DNA from: Vibrio sp. 10N.261.45.E2
GTDB taxonomy: Bacteria; Pseudomonadota; Gammaproteobacteria; Enterobacterales; Vibrionaceae
Assembly: GCF_002875705.1 (NCBI RefSeq)
Contig: NZ_MCZZ01000151.1
Span: 1 to 64,000, forward strand
Reading direction: 5' to 3'
DNA: 64,000 nucleotides
Made by a program: the position numbers and the translations under genes
Shown: one piece after another, positions 52,287 through 61,480 of the stretch
Position numbering within the stretch: the stretch's first letter is position 1
Layout: the number at the start of each line of letters is the position of its first letter
The notes under the pieces: generated by a model
The model's input: the letters and a program-made list of their open reading frames with translations, nothing else
Database searches by the model: none
Told to the model about the DNA's origin: nothing

Positions 52287-52847
52287 GTGAAACCAGTAAG
52301 TCGAGATTGGGACGAGTTCTGTTACCCATTTATCTATGAAGACAGCCCTATCTGTGATTTTGAGATTTTGTCGGATGAACTTTGTTGCCGAATTGGTTTG
52401 GTGTTGTCTTTGGAACTAGAGCTTCAGGTTCGTGAAATCCTGCAACGCTTGCAGCCAAACATCTACCACTTGAATGGATCTGTGCGCGGTAAGCTCGCCA
52501 TCACTGAATCTGAATTGGTCGAGCTCAAGCAAGATTATCATCGTATCCGAGAGCAGCTAGAAGGTGGTTTTAAAGGCTTTGTCTTACCCGGTGGGCACCG
52601 TGTATCAAGCGAGCTTCACTTGTGTCGTTGTCAGGCTAAGAAAGTGGTGCGGGCTTTGGTGAGTATTGAACATCATGAGAGCAAAAAGTCACCGGATCCG
52701 ATTCTTTTTAAATATGCTAACTTAGTCGCGAACACACTCTATGCATTGGCGTCTTTCACCAATCATGTGAATGAAGTCGAGGAAGTGGAGTTTGTGAGTA
52801 AGAGTTACTCGATGCCAAAAAGCTCTATGCCAACAAAGAAAGACTAA
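52287..52847 (+). CDS. PduO-type cobalamin adenosyltransferase-like protein
   Basis: A 186-residue protein resembling PduO-type ATP:cob(I)alamin adenosyltransferases. FVLPGGHRVSSELHLCRCQAKKVVRALV (about 108-135) matches the family FILPGG....LH..R...RRAER.L helix, and NLVANTLYALASFTN fits the C-terminal YLNRLSDYLFALAR helix. The N-terminal ATP loop TGDxG and the canonical RRAER are missing or changed, so activity is doubtful. The GTG at 52287 is chosen because AAGGA lies seven bases upstream; an ATG at 52269 is in frame. It sits alone between hutZ and cheV. Confidence 0.6.
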   Translation: MKPVSRDWDEFCYPFIYEDSPICDFEILSDELCCRIGLVLSLELELQVREILQRLQPNIYHLNGSVRGKLAITESELVELKQDYHRIREQLEGGFKGFVLPGGHRVSSELHLCRCQAKKVVRALVSIEHHESKKSPDPILFKYANLVANTLYALASFTNHVNEVEEVEFVSKSYSMPKSSMPTKKD

Positions 52848-52941
52848 CGGTTGGCTCGATTCTCACTAAGATTGGAAAAAGTAACAGACAAAGAAGTTAA
52901 ACCATTGAGTTGATAATTGGTTTAGCTTCTAAAACAGGAGC

Positions 52942-53856
52942 CTAAGCAGCCGTTGAGGCTCCGTTTAAGACTTTTGCACCGCGTAACATTGCTTCGATTA
53001 ACTCACCCGCATTGAACTTCTCAAGCGCTTCATGTGCCCCTACCTGATTTGCACGGTCGACACAGATCTCACTGGACAATGATGTGTGCAAAATACAATA
53101 AGCATGACTTAGAGCGCTGTCGTTTTGTACTTCAAACGCAAGCTCATAGCCATCGAGCCCTGGCATCTCAATATCGCTCACTAACAGGTCGACCGCATTA
53201 CCCACGCTAGCTTGGCGTCTCATTAGGTCGATCGCATCTAAGCCATTGTTACAGATGCTATAAGGGATGTTGATGCTGTCTAGAGCATCAGATAGTTGCT
53301 TACGCGCAATTAACGAGTCATCAACCAATAAGATGTTCAACGCTTTGAGGCGCTCCCTCTCTACATCGGTCAGCATCGGGATATGTGCGTTCTCGTAATC
53401 TGGGTAGATCTTAGAGAGCAGCAGTTCTACATCGAGCATTTGCACGATACGATCTTCAAAACGCGTAATGCCCGTTACAAATACATTGCGTCCGACGCTT
53501 GCTGGTGGCGATTCAATACTCTTCCAATCACATTCAATGATTTTATCGATTGAGCGAACCAAGAATGCCACGACTGTTCTTAAGCAGTCGGTGACGATAA
53601 GTACACAGTCGTTATATTCAGCGGGAGTGATCGGGCGGAAGCCAATAGCAGCAGACATATCAATCACAGGAACAGTAAGGTCACGAATGGTCACTGTGCC
53701 AATCACGTGGTGATGAGAGTAGGGGATTTGGGTCATCGGTTGAAAAGGAACGATTTCCCTGACCTTAAGCGTGCCAATCGCAAAACTTTGAGTGAGGGAC
53801 AACTTGAACATCAACATTCCCTGTGACTGACTCGCTTTACTGATCGGTTTGGCCAT
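52942..53856 (-). CDS. cheV: CheV chemotaxis coupling protein
   Basis: A 304-residue CheV: a CheW-like domain (about 1-150; FAIGTLKVREIVPFQPMTQIPYSHHHVIGTVTIRDLTVPVIDM) followed by a response-regulator receiver domain (about 175-295). The phospho-acceptor Asp is in LLVSDIEMPGLDGYEL. It couples chemoreceptors to CheA with phosphorylation-based adaptation. It is a single gene, on the same strand as the chemoreceptor 3 kb away. Confidence 0.92.
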   Translation of the reverse strand: MAKPISKASQSQGMLMFKLSLTQSFAIGTLKVREIVPFQPMTQIPYSHHHVIGTVTIRDLTVPVIDMSAAIGFRPITPAEYNDCVLIVTDCLRTVVAFLVRSIDKIIECDWKSIESPPASVGRNVFVTGITRFEDRIVQMLDVELLLSKIYPDYENAHIPMLTDVERERLKALNILLVDDSLIARKQLSDALDSINIPYSICNNGLDAIDLMRRQASVGNAVDLLVSDIEMPGLDGYELAFEVQNDSALSHAYCILHTSLSSEICVDRANQVGAHEALEKFNAGELIEAMLRGAKVLNGASTAA

Positions 53857-54141
53857 AAGTGGCTCCTACTTAATATGCGCTTAATTTATAAGGATTAATT
53901 TAAAGGGAAATGGAAGCCGCAGCAAGTCACTATGCGGTTTTTAACGACCTTTAAGGCAGTTGTTTTCGGTTATAGAGTGAAGAATCGCTGTTCTTGGGTT
54001 AAAATCACGCCAAACGTTGGCTGTCGATGAATTTATGTCGATAAGCCGTTAACGGTAAACAGATTTACAACAGTCAGTGCATTAGTGATGATTCTAAGTA
54101 ATCATCGTAAGTAAACTGGCAGCAACAAACTGAGAATTATC

Positions 54142-54420
54142 ATGGCAAGAACAGCAGCAGCACTTCATATTCTGGTGAAGCATAAAGAACTAGCAGAAGA
54201 CATCATGACGTAACTTAAAAAGGGCGCTAAATTTCAAACGCTAGCGAAGAAACATTCAACTTGTCCGTCGGGCAAAAAGGGTGGTGACCTAGGCGAGTTC
54301 AAAAAAGGTCAAATGGTGCCTCAGTTTGATAAGGTTTGTTTCTCTGGCGAGACACTTGTACCACATCTTGTAAAAACAAAATTTGGCTGGCATGTAGTGA
54401 AGGTTCTTTACAGAACTTAG
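54142..54420 (+). pseudogene. ppiC: ppiC with a premature TAA, parvulin peptidyl-prolyl isomerase
   Basis: The 93-codon reading frame from 54142 encodes a PpiC-type parvulin. It starts MARTAAALHILVKHKELAED and later has FQTLAKKHSTCPSGKKGGDLGEFKKGQMVPQFDKVCFSG and FGWHVVKVLYRT. All family blocks are present, including the parvulin HSTCPSG-GGDLG loop. But codon 24 (54211-54213) is TAA, where E. coli PpiC has Gln (LLEQIKNG). A single C-to-T change from CAA would explain it. The remainder of the frame is intact to 54418-54420, and a terminator follows. It is either a recent pseudogene, a sequencing error, or needs readthrough. Confidence 0.85.
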
Positions 54421-54444
54421 TCGTAAATATGTGTTAAATTGAAT

Positions 54445-54470
54445 AAAAGGAGCGTATATACGCTCCTTTT
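54445..54470 (+). terminator. Terminator after ppiC
   Basis: AAAAGGAGCGTA pairs perfectly with TACGCTCCTTTT around a 2-base loop, followed by further Ts. Confidence 0.92.
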
Positions 54471-54575
54471 TTGTGACTTTTTTGCGCGTTTTAAAGTACT
54501 ACGGTTGAGTGTTCATCCCAGACGTTATGCGATAATTGGCGCTACGCCCTTAACTATCCGCCGTGACTAATCGGT

Positions 54576-54612
54576 GGGAGGAGGAGGGGTTTTAATGAGT
54601 AACTCATATAAT
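54576..54612 (+). promoter_or_regulatory. MalT-box-like promoter of the amylase gene
   Basis: GGGAGGAGGAGGGG (54576-54589) matches the MalT box GGGGA(T/G)GAGG, and the -10 TATAAT is at 54607-54612. The box centre falls near -37 relative to the expected start, as at E. coli MalT promoters, and there is no -35. GGGATGA on the other strand at 54513-54519 is a possible second box. Confidence 0.5.
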
Positions 54613-54703
54613 AAATGCCATTCTTAAGGAAATTTATGCAGCTTTGCCTTTTAGCCTTTGTATTTATCTAGAAAGCTGTAAACGAGTTTGGTAGGAGAAC
54701 AAC

Positions 54704-56110
54704 ATGGAGAGTTCAGCTATGTTAAGCAACCCAGCGACAGATGTCATATTACATGCCTTTGACTGGCGCTACGCTGACGTAATGAAGAACGCCCCACTGA
54801 TCCAAGAGTTGGGTTATAAATCTGTTTTAGTATCACCGGCGATGAAATCGCTGCGCGGCCCTAAAGGTTGCGACCGAAATTCTGGCACCCAATGGTGGCA
54901 GCGTTATCAACCACAAGATTATCGCGTAATTGATAATCAGCTTGGTGACACGCAAGATTTCACTGCGATGGTGAATACGTTAAAGCAACATGGGCTTCGC
55001 ACCTATGTAGATGTCGTGTTTAACCATATGGCCAACGAATCGGGTATCCGCGGCGATTTAACGTATCCCAATCAGCAAGACATGGCGTCTTATCAAAAAG
55101 ATGCCGACTATTATGAATCCATACGTTTGTTTGGTGACCTTTCTGAGCCTTTATTTGATGAGAACGACTTCGTGGAAGCGTTTGGCATCAAGAATTGGAA
55201 AGACACTTGGGAAGTGCAAAACGGACGTATTACCGGTGGCGCTAGCGATCCTGGCCTACCAACACTGTTAGACAACGATAACGTCGTCGAACAGCAGAGA
55301 GCTTATCTGAAAGCATTGAAAGCCATTGGTGTGAAAGGTTTCCGTATTGATGCAGCGAAACACATGACGTTGTCACATTTGCGTAAAGTGTGGACCGATG
55401 ATATCTGCGAAGAGATGCACATTTTTGGTGAGATCATCACCGATGGTGGCGCGACGGAAGAAGAGTATGAACTGTTTCTTGAGCCATACTTAAAGCACAC
55501 TCGCTTAGGGGCGTATGATTTCCCGTTGTTTAACACCATCTTCAAAGCTTTCGAAGAGCAGGGCAGTTTTAAGTCTTTGATTAACCCTTATTGTTTTGGT
55601 CAGGCTTTGTCGAACATGCGAGCGATTACGTTCGCGGTTACTCATGATATTCCAAACAACGATGTGTTTTTGGACCATGTGATGGATGAAGTGGACGAAC
55701 GATTAGCTCATGCTTTCATTCTTGGTCGAGATGGTGGAGTGCCACTTGTTTACAGTGAACTGAGCACCAGCGGTATTCTGGACAGGAGCGGTCAACCTCG
55801 TTGGCTTAACGACTGGCAAGCACCTTACATGAAAAACATGATTCAATTCCATAACCATGTTCATGGCGAAGCGATGCGTGTGGTTGAAGCGAATGATGAT
55901 TTGTTGGTGTTTGTCCGTGGTGATAAAGGCATTGTGGTGATCAACAAGTCGAAACGAAGCAAAACAGCCTCATTAAATTGGACTGGCGCAGTGACCGATT
56001 TGTTGTCTGGAGAAGTGTTCGATTGTGTTGGCAAGGATTTAACCATTAAGGTGGAATCGAATCAGTGCATGATGCTGACGACCAACGAGATCGAGTCGGT
56101 TACGAGTTAA
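54704..56110 (+). CDS. Cytoplasmic alpha-amylase family glycosidase
   Basis: A GH13-type glycosidase of 468 residues without signal peptide. The family conserved regions are YVDVVFNHMAN (about 103-113), KGFRIDAAKHM with the nucleophile Asp (about 208-218), FGEII with the acid/base Glu, and FAVTHDIPNND with the third carboxylate. A short C-terminal beta domain follows. It would hydrolyse intracellular maltodextrins or related alpha-glucans. AGGAG precedes the ATG and the upstream region carries a MalT-like box, fitting maltose control. The exact specificity is not certain. Confidence 0.88.
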   Translation: MESSAMLSNPATDVILHAFDWRYADVMKNAPLIQELGYKSVLVSPAMKSLRGPKGCDRNSGTQWWQRYQPQDYRVIDNQLGDTQDFTAMVNTLKQHGLRTYVDVVFNHMANESGIRGDLTYPNQQDMASYQKDADYYESIRLFGDLSEPLFDENDFVEAFGIKNWKDTWEVQNGRITGGASDPGLPTLLDNDNVVEQQRAYLKALKAIGVKGFRIDAAKHMTLSHLRKVWTDDICEEMHIFGEIITDGGATEEEYELFLEPYLKHTRLGAYDFPLFNTIFKAFEEQGSFKSLINPYCFGQALSNMRAITFAVTHDIPNNDVFLDHVMDEVDERLAHAFILGRDGGVPLVYSELSTSGILDRSGQPRWLNDWQAPYMKNMIQFHNHVHGEAMRVVEANDDLLVFVRGDKGIVVINKSKRSKTASLNWTGAVTDLLSGEVFDCVGKDLTIKVESNQCMMLTTNEIESVTS

Positions 56111-56144
56111 CTCGCAGAGCGAGAAAATAGATAACACTAAAAAG

Positions 56145-56182
56145 AAAACCCCGCTTACTGGCAATCAGTAAGCGGGGTTTTT
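56145..56182. terminator. Bidirectional terminator between amylase and MCP
   Basis: AAAACCCCGCTTACTG pairs perfectly with CAGTAAGCGGGGTTTT around GCAAT, followed by Ts on both strands. Confidence 0.95.
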
Positions 56183-56209
56183 ATTTCAAGTTATTGAACG
56201 GTGAGGTGG

Positions 56210-58081
56210 TTAAACCGTAAACTTGTTCAATAGCTCATCTTGTTGGCGAACATTGTCCGTTTGTACCTGCATTGCTGTGTTTGCTTCTTGAGCTGCATTG
56301 GACACTTGTGTTGAAAGGTCTTTGATCTTAACAGTGTTGTTATTGATCTCTTCTGCCACCAAGCTCTGTTCTTCTGCTGCTGAAGCTATCTGGATGTTCA
56401 TATCTGAGATACGTTGAATCGCGTCACGGATGCGGTCAAGTGAAGAGTTTGCTTGCTGAGCACGTTCAACGGCGTCAGTAGCAGTGTCTTTACTTTGATT
56501 CATCGCATTCGATACTGAGCTTGCGCCAGCTTGGAGCTGCTCAATCATGTTACGAATTTCAGTGGTCGATTCTTGAGTACGTTGCGCCAGAGTACGAACT
56601 TCATCGGCTACGACTGCGAAGCCACGTCCTGATTCACCCGCACGCGCCGCTTCAATCGCAGCATTCAATGCCAGTAGGTTGGTTTGGTCTGCAATATCGT
56701 TGATTACTTTTAGAATCGTTTCGATGTTGGCCGTTGCCGATTCAAGTACTTGTACTTCGGTTACGGCTTGGTCGATACGAGCTGAAAGGTTATCAATCGC
56801 TTGGGTGGTGTCACTTACGACAGATGTGCCGTCTAGCGTTGCTTCGTCTGCTTCACGGGCTGCCGCTGCCGCACCTTGAGCATTGTTAGCTACTTCTGTT
56901 GCAGTAACCGCCATCTCGTTCATTGCAGTCGCTAACTGTTCAAGCTCTTGCAACTGGGTATTCATTGCGTTCGCTGATTCGCCCGCACCTTTCACTGTGA
57001 TTTCCGTACCACGTTTAATCTCAACACCAATCGCTTTCGATTGAATGATCTGATTTTGCAGATTTTCGGTAAAGGTATTGAAGCCTTCTGCAAGGTCAGA
57101 AAACTCTTGGTCGGTGTTGGTATCGAGACGCTTAGTTAAGTCACCTTGCCCGCTTGCTACGTCTTGAATTGCTTGGTTCAGTGCATCCAGTGGGCGCATT
57201 AACACACGAATCAGAACAGTGAGTGCAATGATGCTTAGAATCACAGCAATCAAAGAGTAGATCATTGAGCTATGCTTCAATTCCTCAACCGTTTGGAATG
57301 CTATCTCTTCATCAAGGATTGCGCCAATGTACCAATCTTCACTTGGGATATGGGTGAAGTTAATGAGGAACATTTTGCCGTCGACTTCAATTTCTTGAGA
57401 GCCTTCGCGAATGGTTGCTTGTGGCATGTAACTTGATAGCATTTCACCATTGTTTTTCGCATTCGGGTGAGCAATCGTGGTGCCGTCGGCAGTCACTAGA
57501 AATAGGTAACCTGCATCAAACAAGTTCACTTGGTTTATTAACGTTGCAAGGTTAGTCAATTCTAGGTCATAGAACATACCCGCAGTGAAGCGCCCGTTGT
57601 CTTTAACTGGGGTGCCCACTGATATGATGACTTTCTTACTTGATACGTCCACATAAGGAGCGGTAACAACTAAACTGTTTTTGGATTTAGCATCAATATA
57701 CCAAGGGCGAATTCGAGGGTCGTAATCTGGACCCGCTTCCCAACCGTCATCATTTTCAATAACGAAACCGTTTGCTTCGTAACCAAAACCAACCGCTAGG
57801 AAGCTGTTTTTAAGCTTTGGCTTTTCTAAGATTTCTTTAACGTAAGCGCGATCTTCAGGGTTGATCTCGATGACTTCAGTTGTCGATTGAGCTAAAGCTT
57901 TCTTGGCGTTCATTTCAGAGACGACGGTATTTTTCACGCCCGAGACCATCTCTTTCAAGCTCGTACTGACGTGGTTCTCTACTGCACTTCTTACAGTGTA
58001 AAGTTGTTGTATTGAAAGCAATGATACTGTCACTAGCAGCAAGGCTGATGATGCAGCAACCACCTTATGGCTAAATTTCAT
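56210..58081 (-). CDS. Methyl-accepting chemotaxis protein with periplasmic double-Cache domain
   Basis: A 623-residue chemoreceptor. TM1 is at about 8-28, and a periplasmic dCache sensor spans about 35-270. It includes the ligand-pocket pattern DPRIRPWYIDAKSKNSLVVTAPYVDVSSKKVIISVGTPV and later DAGYLFLVTADGTTIAHPN. TM2 is at about 275-297, followed by HAMP and a signalling domain. The hairpin tip EVVADEVRTLAQRTQEST-type sequence is present (FAVVADEVRTLAQRTQ near 480). The DPR.RPWY and YVD features are those of amino-acid-sensing dCache domains, so an amino-acid ligand is possible. GAAGGGG precedes the ATG. Confidence 0.93.
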   Translation of the reverse strand: MKFSHKVVAASSALLLVTVSLLSIQQLYTVRSAVENHVSTSLKEMVSGVKNTVVSEMNAKKALAQSTTEVIEINPEDRAYVKEILEKPKLKNSFLAVGFGYEANGFVIENDDGWEAGPDYDPRIRPWYIDAKSKNSLVVTAPYVDVSSKKVIISVGTPVKDNGRFTAGMFYDLELTNLATLINQVNLFDAGYLFLVTADGTTIAHPNAKNNGEMLSSYMPQATIREGSQEIEVDGKMFLINFTHIPSEDWYIGAILDEEIAFQTVEELKHSSMIYSLIAVILSIIALTVLIRVLMRPLDALNQAIQDVASGQGDLTKRLDTNTDQEFSDLAEGFNTFTENLQNQIIQSKAIGVEIKRGTEITVKGAGESANAMNTQLQELEQLATAMNEMAVTATEVANNAQGAAAAAREADEATLDGTSVVSDTTQAIDNLSARIDQAVTEVQVLESATANIETILKVINDIADQTNLLALNAAIEAARAGESGRGFAVVADEVRTLAQRTQESTTEIRNMIEQLQAGASSVSNAMNQSKDTATDAVERAQQANSSLDRIRDAIQRISDMNIQIASAAEEQSLVAEEINNNTVKIKDLSTQVSNAAQEANTAMQVQTDNVRQQDELLNKFTV

Positions 58082-58517
58082 TGAGTTTTCCCCTTCTCAC
58101 AAGCTTTGCGAAGACTAAAGTTAATTGTGTTTTTGTAATTATATATATCGACAAGATTGAATTTTACTTGAATGTAATTTCACAAATTAGACTACAAAAA
58201 TACAACAACCCGCACAATGTAAAATTCAATTAATCACATGTTTGTTACTTTTAGCATTTGGTTCAATGAGTTGGGGAATGGGTCTTGACGGAATTTAAGG
58301 GGGTGTTAAGAATGTATTAATCTGATTCTTATGCGTTTGGTTTTCTATTTAGAGACAGAGCTTAGGATAAGTAATATGAAATCAAATGATATGCCAATGC
58401 TATATATTAGATAAAATATAAACAATGCTGTGTATATATATTGAGCAAATAAAAAGCCCCACAAAAGTGAGGCTCTATAAATCGAATCTTTATTTGATTA
58501 TATAAGTAACGTCTAAT
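58082..58517. other. AT-rich promoter region of the MCP gene
   Basis: About 370 bases of AT-rich sequence before the terminator at 58451-58474. I find no ORF or convincing sigma-28/sigma-54 promoter. Confidence 0.5.
58451..58474 (-). terminator. Terminator of the YjiH gene
   Basis: On the minus strand AGCCTCAC pairs with GTGGGGCT (one T-G pair), followed by TTTT. Confidence 0.85.
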
Positions 58518-59888
58518 TTAGAATATTAGATGCGCTACACCAGCGATAACTGGAAGCGTAATTAGAGTACGCAGAATAAAGATAATAAACAGTTCTAAGA
58601 TGTTCACTGGAATCTTACTGCCTAGAAGCAGAGCGCCTACTTCAGACATGTAGATCAGTTGAGTTACCGACATTGCTGCGATAACAAAGCGCGTCATCTC
58701 ATTGTCGATAGAAGCAGCAAGAATCGCAGGAATGAACATATCCGCAAAACCAACAACGATGGTTTCAGATGCTGCAACGGCTTCAGGTACACCAAGTAGT
58801 TCTAAGAATGGAATGAAAGGCTGACCTAGGAACGAGAATACAGAGGTGTATTCCGCAATCACCAACGCCATCGTACCAAGACCCATAACTACAGGCAGTA
58901 CGCCAAATACCATATCCACAGCGTTACGGATGCCTTCAGCAAATACTGACTTAGCAGACTTAACTTGTGATGCTTTACTTACTGCTAACTCAAGACCCCA
59001 AGAGAACGTTGAGTGACCCGCAGGGATCGCATCAGCGTCTTTGTGTGGCTTGCTGCCATCAATGAAAGTATCTTTTTTCATGCTCAGTGGTGGAAGGCGA
59101 GGGATGATTACCGCTGCCACAATACCCGCTAAACAGATTGCTGCGTAAAAAGGTAGGAATAGGTGCTCGAGTTCTACCTGAGCGATAACCACAAGGCTGA
59201 ATGTGATAGATACCGCTGAGAAAGTCGTACCAACAACCGCAGCTTCACGCTGAGTGTAGAATTTCTTCTCGTACTGTTTGCTTGTAAGCAGGATACCAAC
59301 GCTGCCGTCACCTAGCCAAGAAGCCATACAGTCGATAGCACTACGACCTGGTAGGTTGAAGATTGGGCGCATGATTTTACTTAGTAGCGTGCCAAACAGC
59401 TCTAACAAACCAAAGTTAAGTAGAAGAGGCAGTAGCAAACCCGCAAAGATAAATACTGAGAACAGTGTCGGAAGCAGACCTTCTAGAACGAGACCACCAG
59501 TATTTTCTTCCCAAATAACCTCAGGGCCAACTTGGAAGAAAGCCATCACGGCTGCGGCACCACCAATTAAACGAACCAACAACCACAGCGGAGATGGGTT
59601 GAAAAGGCCGTTTAAAAATGAATTTGATGTAATGAATGCAGGCTTAAAAATGGTGCTTAAAACTGAAGTCACAGACATGAAAGCAACGATCGCAGTGATG
59701 ATAGGGACTAGATACTCACCGAAAACCGCTTGAATTGACTTGGCTAAGATAGCTACAGGGATGGTTAGATCACCTTGATAGCTGATTGGTGCCATGAAAA
59801 GGAATAAACCAATCAATGATGGGATTAAGAAAACCCAGAAACTGCCTTTAGATTTCTCTGTTTGAGCAGTATTCGTGTTGTTAGACAT
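58518..59888 (-). CDS. yjiH: YjiH family membrane protein (nucleoside-recognition/Gate domain)
   Basis: A 456-residue multi-spanning membrane protein of the YjiH family with Gate (nucleoside recognition) domains. It opens with SKGSFWVFLIPSLIGLFLFMAPISYQGDLTIPVAIL. LPGRSAIDCMASWLGDGSVGILLTSKQYE (about 180-208) and ETIVVGFADMFIPAILAASIDNEMTRFVIAAMSVTQLIYMSEVGALLLGS near the C-terminus are the typical Gate segments. Transported substrate is unknown. It is a single gene with its own terminator. Confidence 0.85.
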   Translation of the reverse strand: MSNNTNTAQTEKSKGSFWVFLIPSLIGLFLFMAPISYQGDLTIPVAILAKSIQAVFGEYLVPIITAIVAFMSVTSVLSTIFKPAFITSNSFLNGLFNPSPLWLLVRLIGGAAAVMAFFQVGPEVIWEENTGGLVLEGLLPTLFSVFIFAGLLLPLLLNFGLLELFGTLLSKIMRPIFNLPGRSAIDCMASWLGDGSVGILLTSKQYEKKFYTQREAAVVGTTFSAVSITFSLVVIAQVELEHLFLPFYAAICLAGIVAAVIIPRLPPLSMKKDTFIDGSKPHKDADAIPAGHSTFSWGLELAVSKASQVKSAKSVFAEGIRNAVDMVFGVLPVVMGLGTMALVIAEYTSVFSFLGQPFIPFLELLGVPEAVAASETIVVGFADMFIPAILAASIDNEMTRFVIAAMSVTQLIYMSEVGALLLGSKIPVNILELFIIFILRTLITLPVIAGVAHLIF

Positions 59889-60116
59889 GTTATTGTTCTC
59901 GAATTTCTACACGTAAAAAAGCCACATCCTTGGCATTTTTATTCACTAAACGTCCGTATTTTCTCATTGGATGCAAGATTACCCAGTATTAATATCGCTT
60001 GCAATACTATTCATCAAATATCGCTAAATATTCATGCTGGTTATTCTGTAGCGTCTTAAGAGTTTAGAATAAAGTGTTGCGGATGTTACGTATTTTGAGG
60101 TGATATTGCCAGGTAT

Positions 60117-60791
60117 TTATAAATTGACTGAGGTTTCAGTTCGATAGGTTAAGTATAACCAGTAGCTAAATGCAATAATAAAGGCGAAAGAGGCTGGGAA
60201 AGCCAATGCCAAGATTTCGAAGCGTTGGAACAGACACGCACCACTTAAACCACCAAACAAGAAGCCAACAACAATGAACATCAGCAGTTTGGCTTTACGG
60301 CGGTCAAAAGGCATCCCCTTTAAACGCGCACCAATCATGATCCCAAGATCGGTAATGATCCCGCTCATGTGTGTTGTCCGGATGATCGCACCGCTGTAAG
60401 TGGTGATCATCGCGTTCTGCAAACCGCACGCGGCTGAAGCGAAATATTGGCCTGAAGTGTAGCCTTGTAGCAGTGCCCACAACGCCAAGAACAGTAATCC
60501 TCCCTCAATACATAGAGCAACACCGTAACGGCGTCCTAACTTCAATGCTTGATTTTCGATAAAGAACCCGCTGAACGCAGCACCTAACATAAAGCTCATG
60601 ATCACCAATAATAGGTGAACAGAAGCCGAAGTTGGTGTGAGCAGGCTGCTGCCAAGTAAAGACATAGTACCTGAAATATGGGAGATAGCTTGATGCTGGA
60701 AGCCAAGTAAGCCAATGGCATTTACGCTGCCAGCAAGACCTGCTAACAGTAAGGCGCCGTATTCAACCCAGCGAGGTAGCTTAGAAATCAT
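60117..60791 (-). CDS. DUF1275 (YoaK-like) membrane protein
   Basis: A 224-residue protein with about six membrane segments. The family segments are GLAGSVNAIGLLGFQHQAISHISGTMSLLGSSLL (about 18-50) and ACGLQNAMITTYSGAIIRTTHMSGIITDLGIMIGARLKG (about 120-158), the core of DUF1275/YoaK. Function unknown. A weak hairpin near 60041-60073 may terminate it. Confidence 0.85.
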   Translation of the reverse strand: MISKLPRWVEYGALLLAGLAGSVNAIGLLGFQHQAISHISGTMSLLGSSLLTPTSASVHLLLVIMSFMLGAAFSGFFIENQALKLGRRYGVALCIEGGLLFLALWALLQGYTSGQYFASAACGLQNAMITTYSGAIIRTTHMSGIITDLGIMIGARLKGMPFDRRKAKLLMFIVVGFLFGGLSGACLFQRFEILALAFPASFAFIIAFSYWLYLTYRTETSVNL

Positions 60792-60965
60792 GTGGTTCGT
60801 CCTGGGTTAAATAGAGGGGCAAGATTATAACGCTAGCGAAAAGATACGCTAGTGTTGTGAAGCTTTGATATTTGATCTTAGGCAACAGTATTGCAGTTTG
60901 TTTTCATGCGTTGCTCCATAAAGATAACGGTCAATAACGAGACAAAGATAACGCTCAATGACGAA

Positions 60966-61385
60966 CTAGTTGTAATGACTCATTTGGTGCTCGAACTTAA
61001 CCCAACCATGTTTGCGTTCTTCATAAACTGAAAAGCTCGGCAGTGGGAAGTCTTGCTCTTTAAACAACCCGAGTGGGACGACATAAAAATCGGCGGCGGC
61101 AACAGACTGCAAAAGCATGGTGGTGCCACATTTAGGGCAAAACTGATAGGTAACCTCATTACCCGTATCACTTATGCGAGAGAAAGAGGTGACTTCACCG
61201 CTGAGTGTGACTTGCTCGACCGGGAACCGAGCCTGAACGCCGAACACACTTCCGGTGCGCTTCTGACACTCGTAACAATGGCAGACAGAGGTTCGTTGAG
61301 GTTCGCCTCGGCATACTAGGCTGACCGAGCCACAACGGCATTCGCAATTTCTGATATTTCTATCTTTAATATGATTGATATCCAT
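60966..61385 (-). CDS. GFA family (glutathione-dependent formaldehyde-activating type) protein
   Basis: A 139-residue zinc protein of the GFA/Mss4-like family. The zinc-binding Cys pattern is visible: CECRCGSVSLVC near the N-terminus, then CHCYECQKRTGS and CPKCGTTM. Members bind or modify glutathione adducts; many have unknown substrates. The start at 61385 is chosen because GGAG lies five bases upstream. The frame is open to a further ATG at 61448 but without a clear ribosome site. Divergent from the next gene. Confidence 0.82.
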   Translation of the reverse strand: MDINHIKDRNIRNCECRCGSVSLVCRGEPQRTSVCHCYECQKRTGSVFGVQARFPVEQVTLSGEVTSFSRISDTGNEVTYQFCPKCGTTMLLQSVAAADFYVVPLGLFKEQDFPLPSFSVYEERKHGWVKFEHQMSHYN

Positions 61386-61480
61386 CCATGCTCCAGTTCT
61401 GGTTAACCCTGTATTGATAATTATACTAAAGCCCTTTATGGTCTGCACAACTGGATGAAAACAAAAGAATAAAATTGCCC

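Noticed and set aside
54595..54627. Ten-codon ORF after a GGAGGAGGAGG ribosome-like site before the amylase gene
   Set aside because: The -10 TATAAT lies inside it, so the expected transcript starts too late to include its start codon; the G-rich run is better read as a MalT box.
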